This document shows, piece by piece, positions 1-12,414 of a stretch of DNA of 64,000 nt. The DNA lies in assembly GCF_037975245.1 (NCBI RefSeq), contig NC_092562.1, positions 8,535,001 through 8,599,000 of the forward strand, read 5' to 3'. The notes under the pieces are model-generated. The model was not told where the DNA came from and made no database searches. It saw nothing but the letters and a program-made list of their open reading frames with translations. The position numbers and the translations under genes are program-made. Source of the stretch: Apostichopus japonicus (taxonomy: Eukaryota; Echinodermata; Holothuroidea; Aspidochirotida; Stichopodidae). Numbering within the stretch: position 1 is the first letter of the stretch; each line of letters starts with the position of its first letter.

Positions 1-555
1 CGTTTATATTGGTTATTACAACAGATTCACCTAAGTGCTGCTCAAGTTTCTGACGCATATAGTTTGGGCTATATGCATCTGGGGTAATCTGGGACATTTT
101 TCTCACAAGGTCTGTAACGGTAGTTTGCTCATCATCATCTTGTGTAAGGTCATCAACCACTTTGAAGAAGGGTTCTTCCCGTGCCACATCGGACCTCCGG
201 CCTGGTTTTGATACACTGCGTTCCCTTCCATCACTTTGTTGGTACCGCAGAGGAATAGATAGGTTTTTAGAGCGAAAATTAACACTGCAGACATGATGAT
301 AGAGAGCGTCCGCAGCCGGTAAGTCTATTGCGTTACTTATTCATGCCTTACATCTTCAGCCCAGCTATCATCATCACCCCGCCCATCACATGCCTGAATG
401 ATAGATTTCTGAAAGTCGTATGTCTTTACTAGAAAATAGTCTCGGTTCTTTCTTTCTGTTGTAAGAATCTTTGTACCACAAAGGAAGCAGTGGTCTTTAA
501 ATGAAAATTCTGGCGTTCGAGCGCATACAAGGTTAGTCCTCTGTGGATGTGTCAA
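1..555 (-). pseudogene. Frameshifted partial gene, transposon-associated type, running off the left edge
   Basis: The minus strand is open from about 555 to a stop near 337, and the protein-like reading resumes in another frame from about 333 to base 1. The first part has paired cysteines in a zinc-ribbon-like setting (CFLCGTK) and an ILQAC-like stretch. The second part reads AADALYHHVCSVNFRSKN and then continues through an acidic stretch, VVDDLTQDDDEQ. From memory, this resembles large uncharacterised proteins that are repeated many times in echinoderm, lancelet and cnidarian genomes and usually thought to belong to mobile elements. The family assignment is inference. One frameshift and the in-frame stop make this copy broken, unless an intron hides there. 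The rest of the gene lies outside the window. Confidence 0.5.
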
Positions 556-2001
556 TTACTAGCGTAATACTGAAGAAGAATTTGTGTGACTGAATTTCCC
601 GAAAGTTTGCCTGCTGGTTTGTTAGAAATGATCTCCCTTACCAGGTCCGTTACGGGAACTTGGATAATACCTACCCCACAAGGAATTTTCAGTAAAAATC
701 AAGGACTACGTCATGACATGACGTAATATTACGTCATAGTGACGTCATATCATGACGGAATTAGCCTTATTTAATAGATTGATATCACATTCCTATCTGT
801 TGGCAATACATTTATGGGCCCTAAAACCCCCCAGAAAAAAGTTTGCTGTACATTGGGTTCTGACATGGCGGCCATCTTGAATTTATGCAAATTAGGGCCC
901 TTAGGGTGGGTAACTTTGAGATAACTTTTGATATGATGTAGAGGGGACTCTAGGGAACTATTTAAAACAATAAAACCTTCTGAAGCAATTTGTTCTAGGT
1001 TCGGCCATATTCAGCATAGTTTGACTGGACTACTAGCCCACCAATCATTTAATCTGATAGACTTGCTAATAAGTTCAACTGTTAAATCTGTTTGGAATAT
1101 GTGCCACAATATCGATGACAAGTAGGTTGGAATTGAGCAGCTAAAAATAACGCCATGGTCATGTTAGTAATTTTTTGATTTCTTGGCAATTACAAGTAGA
1201 ATCTACAGGATATATGCAGTGATGGTGTGTGTATGTGTGTTCATGTTCATCTGTGAATGTGATAACTTGGCATTTAAGTGTTATAACTCCAAGACAACCT
1301 GTTGTTTGACCTGCATTCATGGTATATAGAGATCACTGTAGAACCCTACAGTTTTTTTTGTGGCAACCAAAACCTGAAAATATGCTAAACAGGATGAGGA
1401 CACAAGTAAATGTAGTTAGTGTTTAGTGTTACATGCAGTGTTCATATGTGCTACATGGTAAGGAATCAGTGTTTAGGCTCTTGACTTTCTGGTTATTCAC
1501 TTTCTTTATTAAAAGTAAAGCTTGGATCATGAACCATGTGCATGGTTGCTGAGCTACCTAGCTTAGTGATTAACAATTCTGTTGCTTTCTGTGGAGGTCT
1601 TAAGGTCATTTGAGGCAAGAGAGTTCAAAGTTTGAACACCTTGAAAACATGATAACTTCAAAGCTCAGAAGAACATCATCATGATAAAGTTCTTGTAAAA
1701 TTCCTTTGTGTAGAGTCTGTGTTCATGTACGCACTTATAAATTGTTTGCTACTTTGTTTTCTTTGATAAAAGTGAATTTCTATTTGTCAGTTTACTCAAC
1801 AAAGGTTTTAAGTAGCCTTATATCAGCATTGATACTGCTGTTTTCTTTTCTTACCAAGAAAACAAATGAATTCTTCCCCCTTCAGATAATTGTGGGGCCC
1901 TGAGTTTAAACCTCCCACTTTATAAGCTAATTAAATGGGATTTCACAACTGTTCTACAACAGATGAGTGACTTACAAATCCTTCATCTCTCTAACGTGCA
2001 G
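556..2001. other. Intergenic stretch with a regulatory-looking patch and otherwise no gene
   Basis: No open frame here looks like protein. The notable parts are the CRE-like palindromes at 708-757 and a patch at about 805-905. That patch has a GGGCCC-containing inverted motif, a GGCGGCCATCTTG string resembling a YY1 site, and an ATGCAAAT octamer. A segment near 1600-1660 resembles one monomer of the dispersed AGGTCA-containing repeat seen in the plus-strand gene's introns. Confidence 0.4.
708..757. promoter_or_regulatory. Cluster of CRE/ATF-like sites with an 18-bp perfect palindrome
   Basis: Within about 50 bases there are TACGTCA (708-714), the perfect palindrome TGACGTAATATTACGTCA (719-736), a full CRE TGACGTCA (740-747) and CATGACG (751-757). 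The CREB/ATF binding consensus is established knowledge. That the cluster acts as an enhancer, or is the end of an old palindromic element, is inference. No nearby transcription start was recognised. Confidence 0.4.
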
Positions 2002-2151
2002 CTCAAAGGATCGGCCTTGCTCCTGGGGTGCTTCATCAGGAGAGGCAGACAGAAGAAGAACAGACCGAAACAGGAGTGAAAATACTCCGGTTGAAATGCA
2101 GTCTCAGAGGTCCAAATTTGAAGATCTTTGGAATTTCCTGGACAGTATAAG
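2002..2151 (+). CDS. Isolated candidate coding exon of an unidentified gene
   Basis: A pyrimidine-rich acceptor ending TAACGTGCAG precedes 150 bases that stay open in one frame and end AG|GTAGCA. The frame (1 base, 49 codons, 2 bases) begins SKDRPCSWGASSGEAD, is rich in Arg and Ser, and ends with the amphipathic segment FEDLWNFLDSI. Composition is far more protein-like than the surroundings. I found no partner exon with matching phases within several kilobases, so it could be an exon of a gene with very long introns, a pseudoexon, or a transposon fragment. I do not recognise the protein. Confidence 0.35.
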
Positions 2152-3494
2152 GTAGCAACAAGTTTAAATACTATAGAACCCTATTACACATTTGTTGATT
2201 TCAACGGTCATTAGAACCCAATAGCGATGAAAAGTTAAAACTTTTTGGATACAGTTGGTCAAGAGGAGTAAGCTCTGTTGAATCTCTCAGTACATAGGTG
2301 CATCCTCTCTGATGAACACAAAGAACTGATCACAGTAAGGTTGTTTAATTCAAGAAGCCAATCCTCAAGTTAAATATTCCATTGGGTTGTCAAAATTTTT
2401 AACAAGCTATATGGCTTTCAGCCTATTTTATGGCTATTAATTGTGCTGGACAATGATCGGAATATTTTCCACACAATTTGTTACAGAATGAAATGTCTCT
2501 TTCTAGGCCTACAGAGTAAACTTCAGCATCCCATTCTGGACCTCCTGTGATGTGGTAATAGTTTGTAAAGCCACTTTGAATGGAAGTGTTCCATCATATC
2601 TATCATTCAAGAATTACCCAGAAGCTCTTCTGTCAATTTATCCTAGATTCCACCATGAATGGTGTAGTTTCCTAATAGTAGGTTCAAAACCCCTAAAATC
2701 AACATAGTAAGCTGATGTCATGTTTACCAGTAGTTTCCTACCATGCCAAGGCAAGAAGAGAAGTCTGTAGGGCTAAGTTCAAAGTGACCAAACTACTGGG
2801 TGGCTTCCTTACATGTTTACAAAACAAATAGAGCTTAATAGAGCTTAATAGAGTAACAGTTCCTTACTTGCTTAATCCTGTCACTTGTGGACACCTGGAT
2901 ATGTATTATATTTGCACAGCAATCGAAGAATTAACTCTTCACGTGGAGTGTATTTACTGGCAGCATCTATAGTCTAAGCACAATATGCTCCTGATTGACT
3001 AAATTTCTGACAAAAACACTTTAGCACCAGTAACAAGGAATGAGAAGTATTCAGTGCTAAAGATGTTTATTATTTACAAGGTTGAGATTTAAAGCCACTA
3101 GACCATTCAACATGATGGAAATTTCAACCATGCTGGTAATTAAAATCTGTCAACAAAAAAAAACATGTACAATAAATAGGTGCAGTAACATAGAAGTAAT
3201 AGGACCCCTTAATTGTGGAACACAACACCAAAGATTAGGCACTCTTAACAAGATCTACACATAGCCAAATGCTTTGATACTGGTCCTGTGGTACTTATGC
3301 AAGAATTGATGGACAGTTAGTAAAACTGTGCTCCCCACAGCTCTTGCCAATTTCTTACTACTTAGAAGAATATCTTCATGAACAAGGATAACCAGCATGC
3401 CCTATGATGTTACACAATGGGGTTTTTAAATAATATAAATTTGTTCCATATTCACATCGATTGCATTATTTTCTTACTCTTTTATCTTCAACAG
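2152..3494. other. Intergenic stretch, no supported feature
   Basis: Only short shadow frames and a small direct duplication of an AGAGCTTAAT unit near 2832-2852 are visible. No RNA gene, element end or exon could be supported. Confidence 0.4.
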
Positions 3495-3735
3495 TGATGG
3501 TAACCAGTTATTAGAGACTACCACAGCTACTAGTGATCCCTACAATGGCAGCATCCGGGCACAGCAACAAGCATCTCTTTCTGTAGTCTTTATGATGTTA
3601 GCAACAACTATCATTATGACGAGTATGGAATGAAACAGGAGGTAATGAGTATAAACGATGCCATCAATAAAACTCACCACTGAGGAGGAATATGAAGCAC
3701 AGAGTAATTCTGGTCCTAGCCAGCTAATAGTGTTG
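3495..3735 (+). pseudogene. Decayed coding-like sequence with two apparent frameshifts
   Basis: After an acceptor-like CTTCAACAG, the plus strand reads protein-like in three successive frames: DGNQLLETTTATSDPYNG, then LYDVSNNYHYDEYGMKQE, then LTTEEEYEAQSNSGPSQLI. Each frame stops shortly after the next becomes plausible. This is the pattern of a coding segment that has taken small indels. A splice arrangement is possible for the second piece, since CTTTCTGTAG precedes it and GAG|GTAATG follows it. I do not recognise the protein. Confidence 0.3.
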
Positions 3736-6700
3736 GTAAAATTGTAGGCTATTGTATTAATACTAATATGAGCTGTATTACACATGCAAACATGAATATT
3801 AGTGTGCTTGCGAAGAAGATTTATGCAAAGACAGCTAGGATGACATATTTCTATTCAGCAGTTTACAAGTTACTTCAAGAATGGGATTTTATGATGTCAT
3901 TTAAGAAGATTGGTTCATATTCAAGTGACCAAGAAAAACAAAAAATTGGTTGAATTAAAAAAGGCTGTAGCAAATTTGACAATGTGATAATAAAGGGTTA
4001 TAAACCCAGTCGGATGAAAGTAGGGTTATGAAAATAGTTATCATAAAGCATGATAGCCAATCTGTGTGAACTATGTGTTGGAAACATAATTTAAAGCATG
4101 CTATACAACTTTTCATATGCATAATTCTATGTGTAGTGGCCAGCATTTCCCAATAGTGTAGATAACACAGTGATTAGAGTTGACTTGAGTCAGCAACTTT
4201 AACGATGAGTGTTATCAGGTATTTGCATAATTAGTTCCTACCAGAACATACAATAGCCCCAGAATGTATGAGTAACCTGTTGTAATGTAACAGTCAACGT
4301 CGCTATACTCCTCACTGATATAATGTAACATACATAACAACACAAGATGCATATGCATATACTGCATATATTATATTACATAACTATAAGGCCTTCAGAG
4401 CAGCCTTCCATACTGCCACCAAAGAGACACTTGTTACATTTGATCAAGCATCTGGGCTAGCCAACATAGCACAACTGTGATCAATTTTAGTTTAAAACTA
4501 GGGGAGGACAAATCCAACTATATCCCCCAAATGGTCATTATTCTAAATACTGTAGGGATGATCAAAGCAAACTTGTGTGCAGTTTTGAGAGTGTTAAAAG
4601 CATAAAATATGATAAATTGTCCAATATTTGATTCTTAGCAAACGTCCTTGCCAGCTGTTTTTGTCCCTGGTGTAATGTAATGCAGCTATGTAGGTCCCTC
4701 AACCCTGATGTGAACTTTGAAGTGACAGAATCAATTAAAAGTAGTTTAAACTTGCAGGCAGCGTAAAAAAGACTAAGGTAACTTCGAATGTCCATCTGAA
4801 CCGAGCACCAATTACAATTTGGTGTTTATTTTGGAGATGTGTGGTACCGTACAGACTTTCCATATTTCTTCAGGTGTCTGATATCAAGGTATGCAGATAA
4901 AAGTCGGGTTAAAAAAGTATGTCGTAATGGTACATGAAAATTATGTCAAACTTTCCAACACTCCAGCTAATCTTTAAAACAACACAAAATTACAGGTAGG
5001 GGTTGTCAAATTTTCACACTAACTCAAGTTATTTTACCTGCTTTTTCAGGGATAATTCGTCTATACACTGAATACAATGTTGAGCTGATGCAAATGTCTC
5101 TCTCTCACTGAACTACAGTTTAGTAGTTTTTACTATGACATAATTAACATTGTAAGCTTGGATCTTTGCATGGATGGCCCACAATCCAATCTTGGTAAAC
5201 AGATCTCGCAAAGGAAATTTCTGTAAAAGTTGTCTGTTGTGATTACTGGCAAATATGATGGAAACTTGACAACTGTATTGCACTTTCCAAATTCTGCATA
5301 TTTGTGTTTTAAGAGTAAGAAGTGACTATCTACAAAACCATGTGTAATAGAAAAGTGTACTGCTTGGGTTTGATAGCTGTCTTTTAAGTTTTGTGACATC
5401 CTTCCATATTTCATATTTAGATCAAATCAAATATTGTGGCCCCTATGGGCTTCCATATGAGTTGTACAACTTCAGATTGAAAGCCTTTAATAACATTGAG
5501 AAAAGTGAAACCTACATGTGCCACCCTCAATACACTCATGGGACAGGCCTGCTGTTCTTAATGATGTAAAATGTGAGAATTCCTCTCCGATTTGTTGAAT
5601 GGAACCTGTCAAGTCAATCATCGAGGGAATAGTCAACTTTTGGATAAACCTTCCTGTCAAATGTAGACCACATAGTCTCCTGGATGGAAGAAACCAGTTT
5701 TTGAACTGTGCATGTGTACTGCTGCTTCAGCTGTTTAATAACCTTCTGTTAACATCTGTACGATAGTAAGAATTTGTGGTGATTATTCTTTAATCCTATC
5801 TTTAATGCAGAGAACAGAAATAAATTCTCATATTGTATCTCAGTGTTCCATTTGTTGGTACATAGATGGGGATGTGGGAACGTGAGGGGTGGAAAGGGGG
5901 AGAAGGGGGTGCTGGACAAGTCATCACTCGAGTTGTGATGGTATTACTTTATTCTAACTGAGATGGAGTTCAGCATAGGATTGATCACAGTAACTCAAAT
6001 CAGGCAAATTATTGCTTATGACTCATTATGACTTATTATGACTTATTAACTATGACTTATTGACTAAAACCTTTGAATATAGATATTCAGGGTGGTCAGG
6101 TTTGGAGCAAGGTAACATTTTTTTTTTTAGTTACGAAGAGATCATATCTGTATAAAACAGAAAATTTAATTTAAACTTGTTACTTATCTTATTTGCTCTC
6201 AACTTCAGAATAATACTAGTTCAGGGTATTTTAATATTTATTATGCAAAAATTCACATTAAGGGTATGCTCTAAACTTGGGCTGAGTTAAAAAATGAAAC
6301 AGTATCAAATTGTTTATCCTATGCATTAATTGGATATTGGTTAAAGATAAAAAAATAATATCAAGATGTTTAAGGTTTTGTTGTACTTAAAGAGAGAAAC
6401 AGCAAGAGAAGAGAATTGTTTAAGCAGGCAAATATATATATATTCTACAAAGCAAATATCTCTTTTTACTTTGTGTTCTTCTGTTTATAACATAAAAGGA
6501 AATTTAAGACTTTACAACAACCCATGAGTGATATATCCAATTACCTATATTCATTTCTGAATACATTTTATATGAAAACCAGTATGCTTATCATTACTCT
6601 GTAATGCCAATGGGCATACATAATTTTCAAAAGACATAAAACACATGCTACTTAATGGTACCAAAATTAAGGAGAAGAAACCAATCAAAGCATTTCAACT

Positions 6701-8250
6701 TGAGATTATCTGTACACTGCCCTCACCACCTCAAACAGTTATGAAGAAAGATTATTTTAGATAACAATTAATGCCTACAAGTAATAATCATTAACGGATT
6801 ACTACATACTTATACTCTAGCCTATGGGCCATGTTAAGCAACTTTCCTGCTTCAAGCATCACACAACAGCCATGTGTGTATCGGGTGGATCTTTATAATG
6901 ATCAAAATAGTTAATTTCCGAGAAAAATATATCAGGTAGTAATCTGTGATAGCATCGTGGTAGATCTTCGAAGGCTTACTTTAATATTATGTCCCTGTTG
7001 ATTTACATATGATACATATGGAATGTTAGCTGAGATGTCAATGTTTACTTTGTTATTTAGAATTTCATCAAACTTCTAACTGTTTTGTAGAAATATTATT
7101 TCCTCTGGGAATATGCAAGTTTAATATTATGAACAGAAACAAAATATTTTATTACTGTGATGAAAGCATTCACTCTGTTGTTGCATGAAAATAGATAAAT
7201 TCACAAAATATTGATCATTCAATTTAAAAAAAAAACATAACTGCACCATGCAAAATAAAGGGAACAAACAGTTCTTTAATCTCATATCGTTACAAAGACG
7301 GAAGAATTAAGTGATTCAATGCTGGTTAAAGAATCACATGCACGAATAGCAGACATCAAACTCACGCACACTGTGTCTTAGATAAGGTTCCTCTAAGGAA
7401 GTACTGCATGCTGACAAACCATGTGTAGGTCTCTACAAGCAGAAGTTCAAAACGACATTTCATAGCAGGCTGCAAGAGGTCAAACAAGATCAAATTAATG
7501 CATATAGTTTTATTCCAGAAGACTCAACCACCACTTTAGTAGAATTTCTGATACACCGAGGAAATCCAATTCCACAATTACAACCCCAACATCAACTAAC
7601 AGGATGTTGTCACTGAAAATGCCTGTTGCACTGAACAAAATCACCTGTTACCAGAGGACAATGTCACCCTGATAGCATCATCCTCCCTGGTAGCAACAGC
7701 AGCAATTGTCATTCTGACATCCTGGTTACAGTAAAACTCCTATACAAAACTCTATCGACAGAAACATCCTGAAGAAGGCTTGACATGCTCCAGAAATTTC
7801 AAACATACTTCTTAACTTTGGACTTGAGTACTAAAGACTTCAGGTAGGATGCTGAGCTATGAACATTACACTTTATGATGGGTTAGCAGTTACCGTTTCA
7901 AAATCAGAAGACACACATTAACAAATAAGAGTTCATTGATCCACTTCTCTCATTAGTTCTTAAGTTCCATATCTGCCATCTCTATGTAAACATAATTATG
8001 TTTCTGAAATGTATAACGGAAAATAAATGCAACCCTCTGATGCTGGAGTGTGAGTGTAAATCGATTCATGCAGGACCTAATGAATTGGTTCAGGAAGATA
8101 GACGGCAGCATATATGTTACCAAAAACCTACCCATAGTAACTGGAACTTTGCTTACAAATATTAGGTGTTCCAACTGCATTGGTCCCTGGATAGAGCTCT
8201 AAATCAAGCTCCTGAATTATTCTTCCCAGAAGACAGAAGACTAGGTCAAC
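3736..8250. other. Long gene-poor stretch
   Basis: No exon chain, RNA gene or element boundary could be supported here. A short TTATGACT-type repetition lies near 6010-6055 and includes one TGACTCA (AP-1-like) match. Low-complexity AT stretches are common around 6100-6450 and 7130-7240. Confidence 0.4.
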
Positions 8251-8251
8251 A

Positions 8252-8349
8252 GTTATTCATCCTCAGTCCGATGATCTAGTGGAATGTTTCAACAGGACAA
8301 TTCAGACTATTTTAGGTAAGATGGCTGCCATATGCAATGATCAAGAAGG
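8252..8349 (+). mobile_element. Ty3/gypsy integrase fragment
   Basis: The frame starting at 8252 reads VIHPQSDDLVECFNRTIQTI. This fits the end of the catalytic core of retrotransposon integrases, with the HPQ(S/G)xG...E.xNR signature carrying the last acidic catalytic residue. The frame decays soon after. It lies 5' of the reverse transcriptase remnant at 9062, whereas integrase follows reverse transcriptase in Ty3/gypsy elements, so it probably comes from a separate or rearranged insertion. Confidence 0.6.
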
Positions 8350-8540
8350 CACCAAACAAAATGATGCCCATGAGAGAATATTTTTCTACTCCTTCATCTT
8401 GTGTTTGGGACCCTACCCTAGGGTGATCATATTCAGTTCAAAAGTATTTCATTGAGGACTCAAATTCCAAAAACATACAAGACTGCAAAGGAACAACTCT
8501 GGAAGACAGAGGCAGAACTGTGAGAAGAACACTTATGACA

Positions 8541-8715
8541 TGGAGTGTTAGCTCAGTGGTTAACGCCGGTGCCTTCCAATCGTAAGGTCCCTTATTCGAG
8601 TCACTCCAAGATTAATGTATGTCATCCAGTTACAGAGTTGTTGACAATTGACAATTCATAATCATGGACGTTAAATATGAATGTAAGAGACTGACTTCGG
8701 TCAGCTTGCGGCTTT
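8541..8715 (+). mobile_element. tRNA-derived SINE-like element, decayed
   Basis: The segment begins with a tRNA-like head. TTAGCTCAGTGG matches an RNA polymerase III A box, and about 40 bases later TTATTCGAGTCACTCC resembles a degenerate B box. A non-tRNA body with CTTCGGTCAGCTTGCGGC follows. Box order and spacing match tRNA-derived SINEs. The 3' end is not clear. Confidence 0.5.
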
Positions 8716-9061
8716 GCGGGAATTAGAAGTCCTACACCAACTATAAATCACAAGGTGATGGATGAACTAAGGCAAAACCATCTTTGCCAATCTTTTTTGG
8801 CACAGTGCTAAAATGTTACCAATTTAGCTAGGTTGATTTGAGTGCATATGTAGAGTAGAGACAGATAAGAGAGGAGTGAAGTAAATGGTGCCTATTGGAT
8901 GACACAAAGAAGGAATATTACTTCGCCCCCCCCCCCTTTAATCTTGCAGTTAATTTTATTAGCCAAGGGATTGGACTTTCCTTATCTGTTTCATCTGATT
9001 TGAAAAAGTTAGACTCCATTAAGTTATTTCTATCTTGGCATCCAGGAATACATAAAACAAA

Positions 9062-10463
9062 GTGAATTGCTGCTTTTATCTAAGAGGAACATTCCCCTGT
9101 CAATGGGCTTCCCCCCTTCACATGGCTCCAAAGAAAAATGGTGACTGGAGACCATGTGGGGATTATGGTGGATTGAATAACGTGACCATTCCCGCTCGTT
9201 ATCCCATACAGCATCTACAAGACTCTTCTGCTTCACTTAATGGCGCCCACATTTTTTCCAAGATATACCTATTGCACGCATATCACCAAATCCCGGTTGA
9301 GGTGTCGAACGTTTGCAAAATGGTAATAACAACACCTTTTGGTCTGTTGGAATTCAAGGGTATGCCATTCGGTCTCAGAAACGTGGCGCAAACATTCCAG
9401 CGCTTCATGGATGAGGTAACGGGTGGACTAGAATTTTGTTATGTCTACATCGATGATATGCTCATTGCAAGCAAATCAAGCAGCAATCATATGGACCACC
9501 TGAGACAACTGTTTAACTGACGGAGTTGTCATTAACCCAAGTAAAAGTCACTTTGGAGTTCCTACACTTGCATATCTTGGACACACAGTTTATTCTGAAG
9601 AAATCCACCCATTATTGGTGAAGGTCAAAGCAATTATTTATTTCCCTCAACCAATGTTCTTGGTTTAATGAAGTTTTTGCGCCAATTTATACCCCAATGT
9701 GCTGAACTTCTTCCATCTCTCATGGATTCACTTGAAGTTAATAAAAGAATAGCAGCACCCTTTATTTGGACAGAGGAAGCCTTGGTAGCTTTTACAGTTA
9801 TAAAAACCACCCTTTGTGCAAGCTACTCTACTTACGCATCAAGATCCCAATTTACCACTTTCAGTCATGGTGGATTCCGAAATGATGGATCAGGCCGTCG
9901 GAGGCATACTTCAACACTACCGAGATGGACTGTTGTATTTTTTCTCTAAAAAGCTAGGTGCTACTGATTTAATTTTGTTACAGCCAGACCATCCCCACAG
10001 GTAAAAGACCTGCAAATCGAGAGAGGTACTGCATGATTCCTTGTCCTTGAACACCTTAAGCAGAGCAAGGCTATTCTCCACCTTAGGCACGTTGGCAGGT
10101 GACAATGAACCCAGAGGACCAATCTATTAGAGATGTGAAGGACTTAAGAGGCACCTTGGCAGGTGACGATGAACCCAGAGGACCAATCTATTAGAGATGT
10201 GATGGACCTAAGAGGCACCTTGGCAGGTGACGATGAACCCAGAGGACCAATCTATTAGAGATGTGATGGACTCTCTGAAGAAGAACATCAGACCTAATGT
10301 CCATGGAAGAACCAAACAATTTAGAGTCCTTTTACCAGTGGAAAAAACTGAAAATGGTGGATGGTCTTCTGTACAGTACGTACAAGGAAAAACGGGTTGT
10401 TACCTGCCAAGAGTAACGGACTGTTCCAGAAATCTTCAATCTGAAGTTCTCCATGCCCATTAA
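9062..10463 (+). mobile_element. Broken Ty3/gypsy pol: reverse transcriptase, RNase H start and integrase linker
   Basis: One frame at 9062-9520 holds reverse transcriptase blocks in the correct order: MAPKKNGDWRPCGDYGGLN, a YHQIPV block, FGLLEFKGMPFGLRN, and the catalytic YVYIDDMLIA box. It stops at 9520. The thumb/connection (GHTVYSEEIHP near 9580-9610), the FIPQCAELLPSL region (9668 onward) and an RNase H-like start (about 9820-9950) continue in other frames, so several indels or stops have accumulated. A region near 10300-10400 resembles the linker before integrase. No LTRs were found. It is an inactive retrotransposon relic, and its frames are unusable as they stand. Confidence 0.8.
10087..10272 (+). 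repeat. 64-bp tandem repeat, three copies
   Basis: The unit carrying GGCAGGTGACGATGAACCCA recurs with a 64-base period (anchors at 10094, 10158 and 10222), with few differences between copies. It lies inside the decayed gypsy pol between the RNase H and integrase-linker parts, so it arose after the element lost function. Confidence 0.8.
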
Positions 10464-12414
10464 CTTCAGCATGTTACAGCTCACCATGTCAAGAATATTA
10501 TCAACAGTTATTCAATCTGAGAAACACTTGAATTTTGGTTTAAACCTATCGCCATCCGTGAACGTTGCCATTGGTCTCTCTATTGAGAACATTAATCAAC
10601 ATGTTATGAAAAAATCAGGTCCCTAAACTAGGCGAGACCAATATAATGGGTGGATCTGTCATGTATCTTCAACCTGGTATTTGACGAGATCAGTACAATA
10701 CAAATTTAATTCCTCCCACAATTTCATACTTGTTTCATTGATTGTTTATAAAAACCAACTGTAGATGATAACATGATTGCAAGGATAAATTTGATGGTTC
10801 TCTATCACACCAGGTACAGATAAACCAAAAGTCGCAACAGCATCTTGTCAGACAGTTGAATGAGACATGAGGGGATGAAGAAGACTGGTCACAGAATATG
10901 GATTGTGTAGAACAATCCTTCAATACAAATTTAAAATAAAGGGAAGTGTTATTGTTATAGGCCCAGGGGCTTACATATCGATTAGAGAAGTGGAGGCAAC
11001 AGAGATATCAAGAGAAAAGACTTATCATAAAACTGATAAATCACATGAAAAAAAAAAAACTTTAACTGAAACCGTTAAAGATCGTTCATTCATACTCGAA
11101 TCTGATTGTCACGTTCTTGTCAGCTGACCACACATTAACCTACAAATAATGCATGTTAAACTCACCGGCAGATGACTGTTAAGTTCCCACAGACATGTTT
11201 ATAGCTTAATCTGTAATTTTCATCGACCTCACCTTGGCAAATTTCACCATCATTCAGTAAGTCGCCGCCATTGCCAACATACCTTAGCAACGTATATTTA
11301 CACAGTATAGGGGCCTACCGAAGGACTTGTAAGCATAGGCCCTACATGCTATCCTCCAATGGAATACATGGCTTCTTCTTGAAACAGTAAATGAGGGCGT
11401 TTGTCTACAATTCATAATACCACAGGACTGTTTGTATGTGGCATAGGTCTGTGTAAGTCCTGTGATCTGTTTACATTTAAGTATATAATTATTGGCACTT
11501 TGTTACTATCTTACTTACTGGTATTTATACAAGTTATACTCCCATGGGTTTGAAGATAGAACGTTCCATATGATAAGTTTATTCAATACGGCTAAAGGGG
11601 GTGGGATTACTTTTCTTGTCATGTTATACAATCTATTTACTTGTACATTTTGGCTGTTCTGGATCAATGGAAGAACACTAACCTGATATTACATCATATC
11701 CAGCTACAACTCCTTTCGTGTGTGGCTCCTTCTTTTAACCCTCACCTGGACACTGCAGTGTATACCCTACAGTTTCTATACATAGGAACATGGCATTCTG
11801 CAATAAAATCTCTAATCTCATCGTTAAAAAACAGATATCATTTGCTTTGACGAGGCACATAATTACTTCAAATTATTTCATATCTCCAACTAAAATATGT
11901 GTTTTGTCCGTAGTACAGCAAACAGTGACATGGCTACATCTCAAACTTGTAAATAAGTAACATTACTATAAGATTTTCTCTAAAATATGTGTCTTTCTGA
12001 GATAATTTGTGAATGTATGGGAAATGGCAGTTTATTAAAATAGATCTCTTCATATTGCACTTGTTGCTTGCCATAGGAAGTATTATACACTGATAGTTGT
12101 TTTCACAATTTTTGACAAACAACACCCCACTACAATGTCAAACTCTTAATATGCCATAAAGTTAATCTGATTGTTTCAATCATTATCAAGGAATGTATGT
12201 TATGTTCATTACAAGTATATTCATCATGTGAGAACATTGTTTAGATTTACGCTATATAAAATGTTGCTTTTATACGATTTTCAAAAACTAATGAAATTTC
12301 ACTAATATGCAGAGCACTTTTTACTGATATCAGTGGTAGGCATGAGTAACATTTTAGCTAGTGTTGCTATTTAATGGATTTTTATGTATAGGTGAATGCC
12401 ATCACAACAGTTAC
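10464..12414. other. Gene-poor stretch downstream of P4HTM
   Basis: No supported exon, RNA gene or element end was found. The region lies beyond the 3' end of P4HTM and contains only short shadow frames. Confidence 0.35.

Noticed and set aside
8541-8610. A genuine tRNA gene
   Set aside because: The A box is good but the B box is degenerate, the arms do not form a complete cloverleaf by eye, and a SINE body follows.
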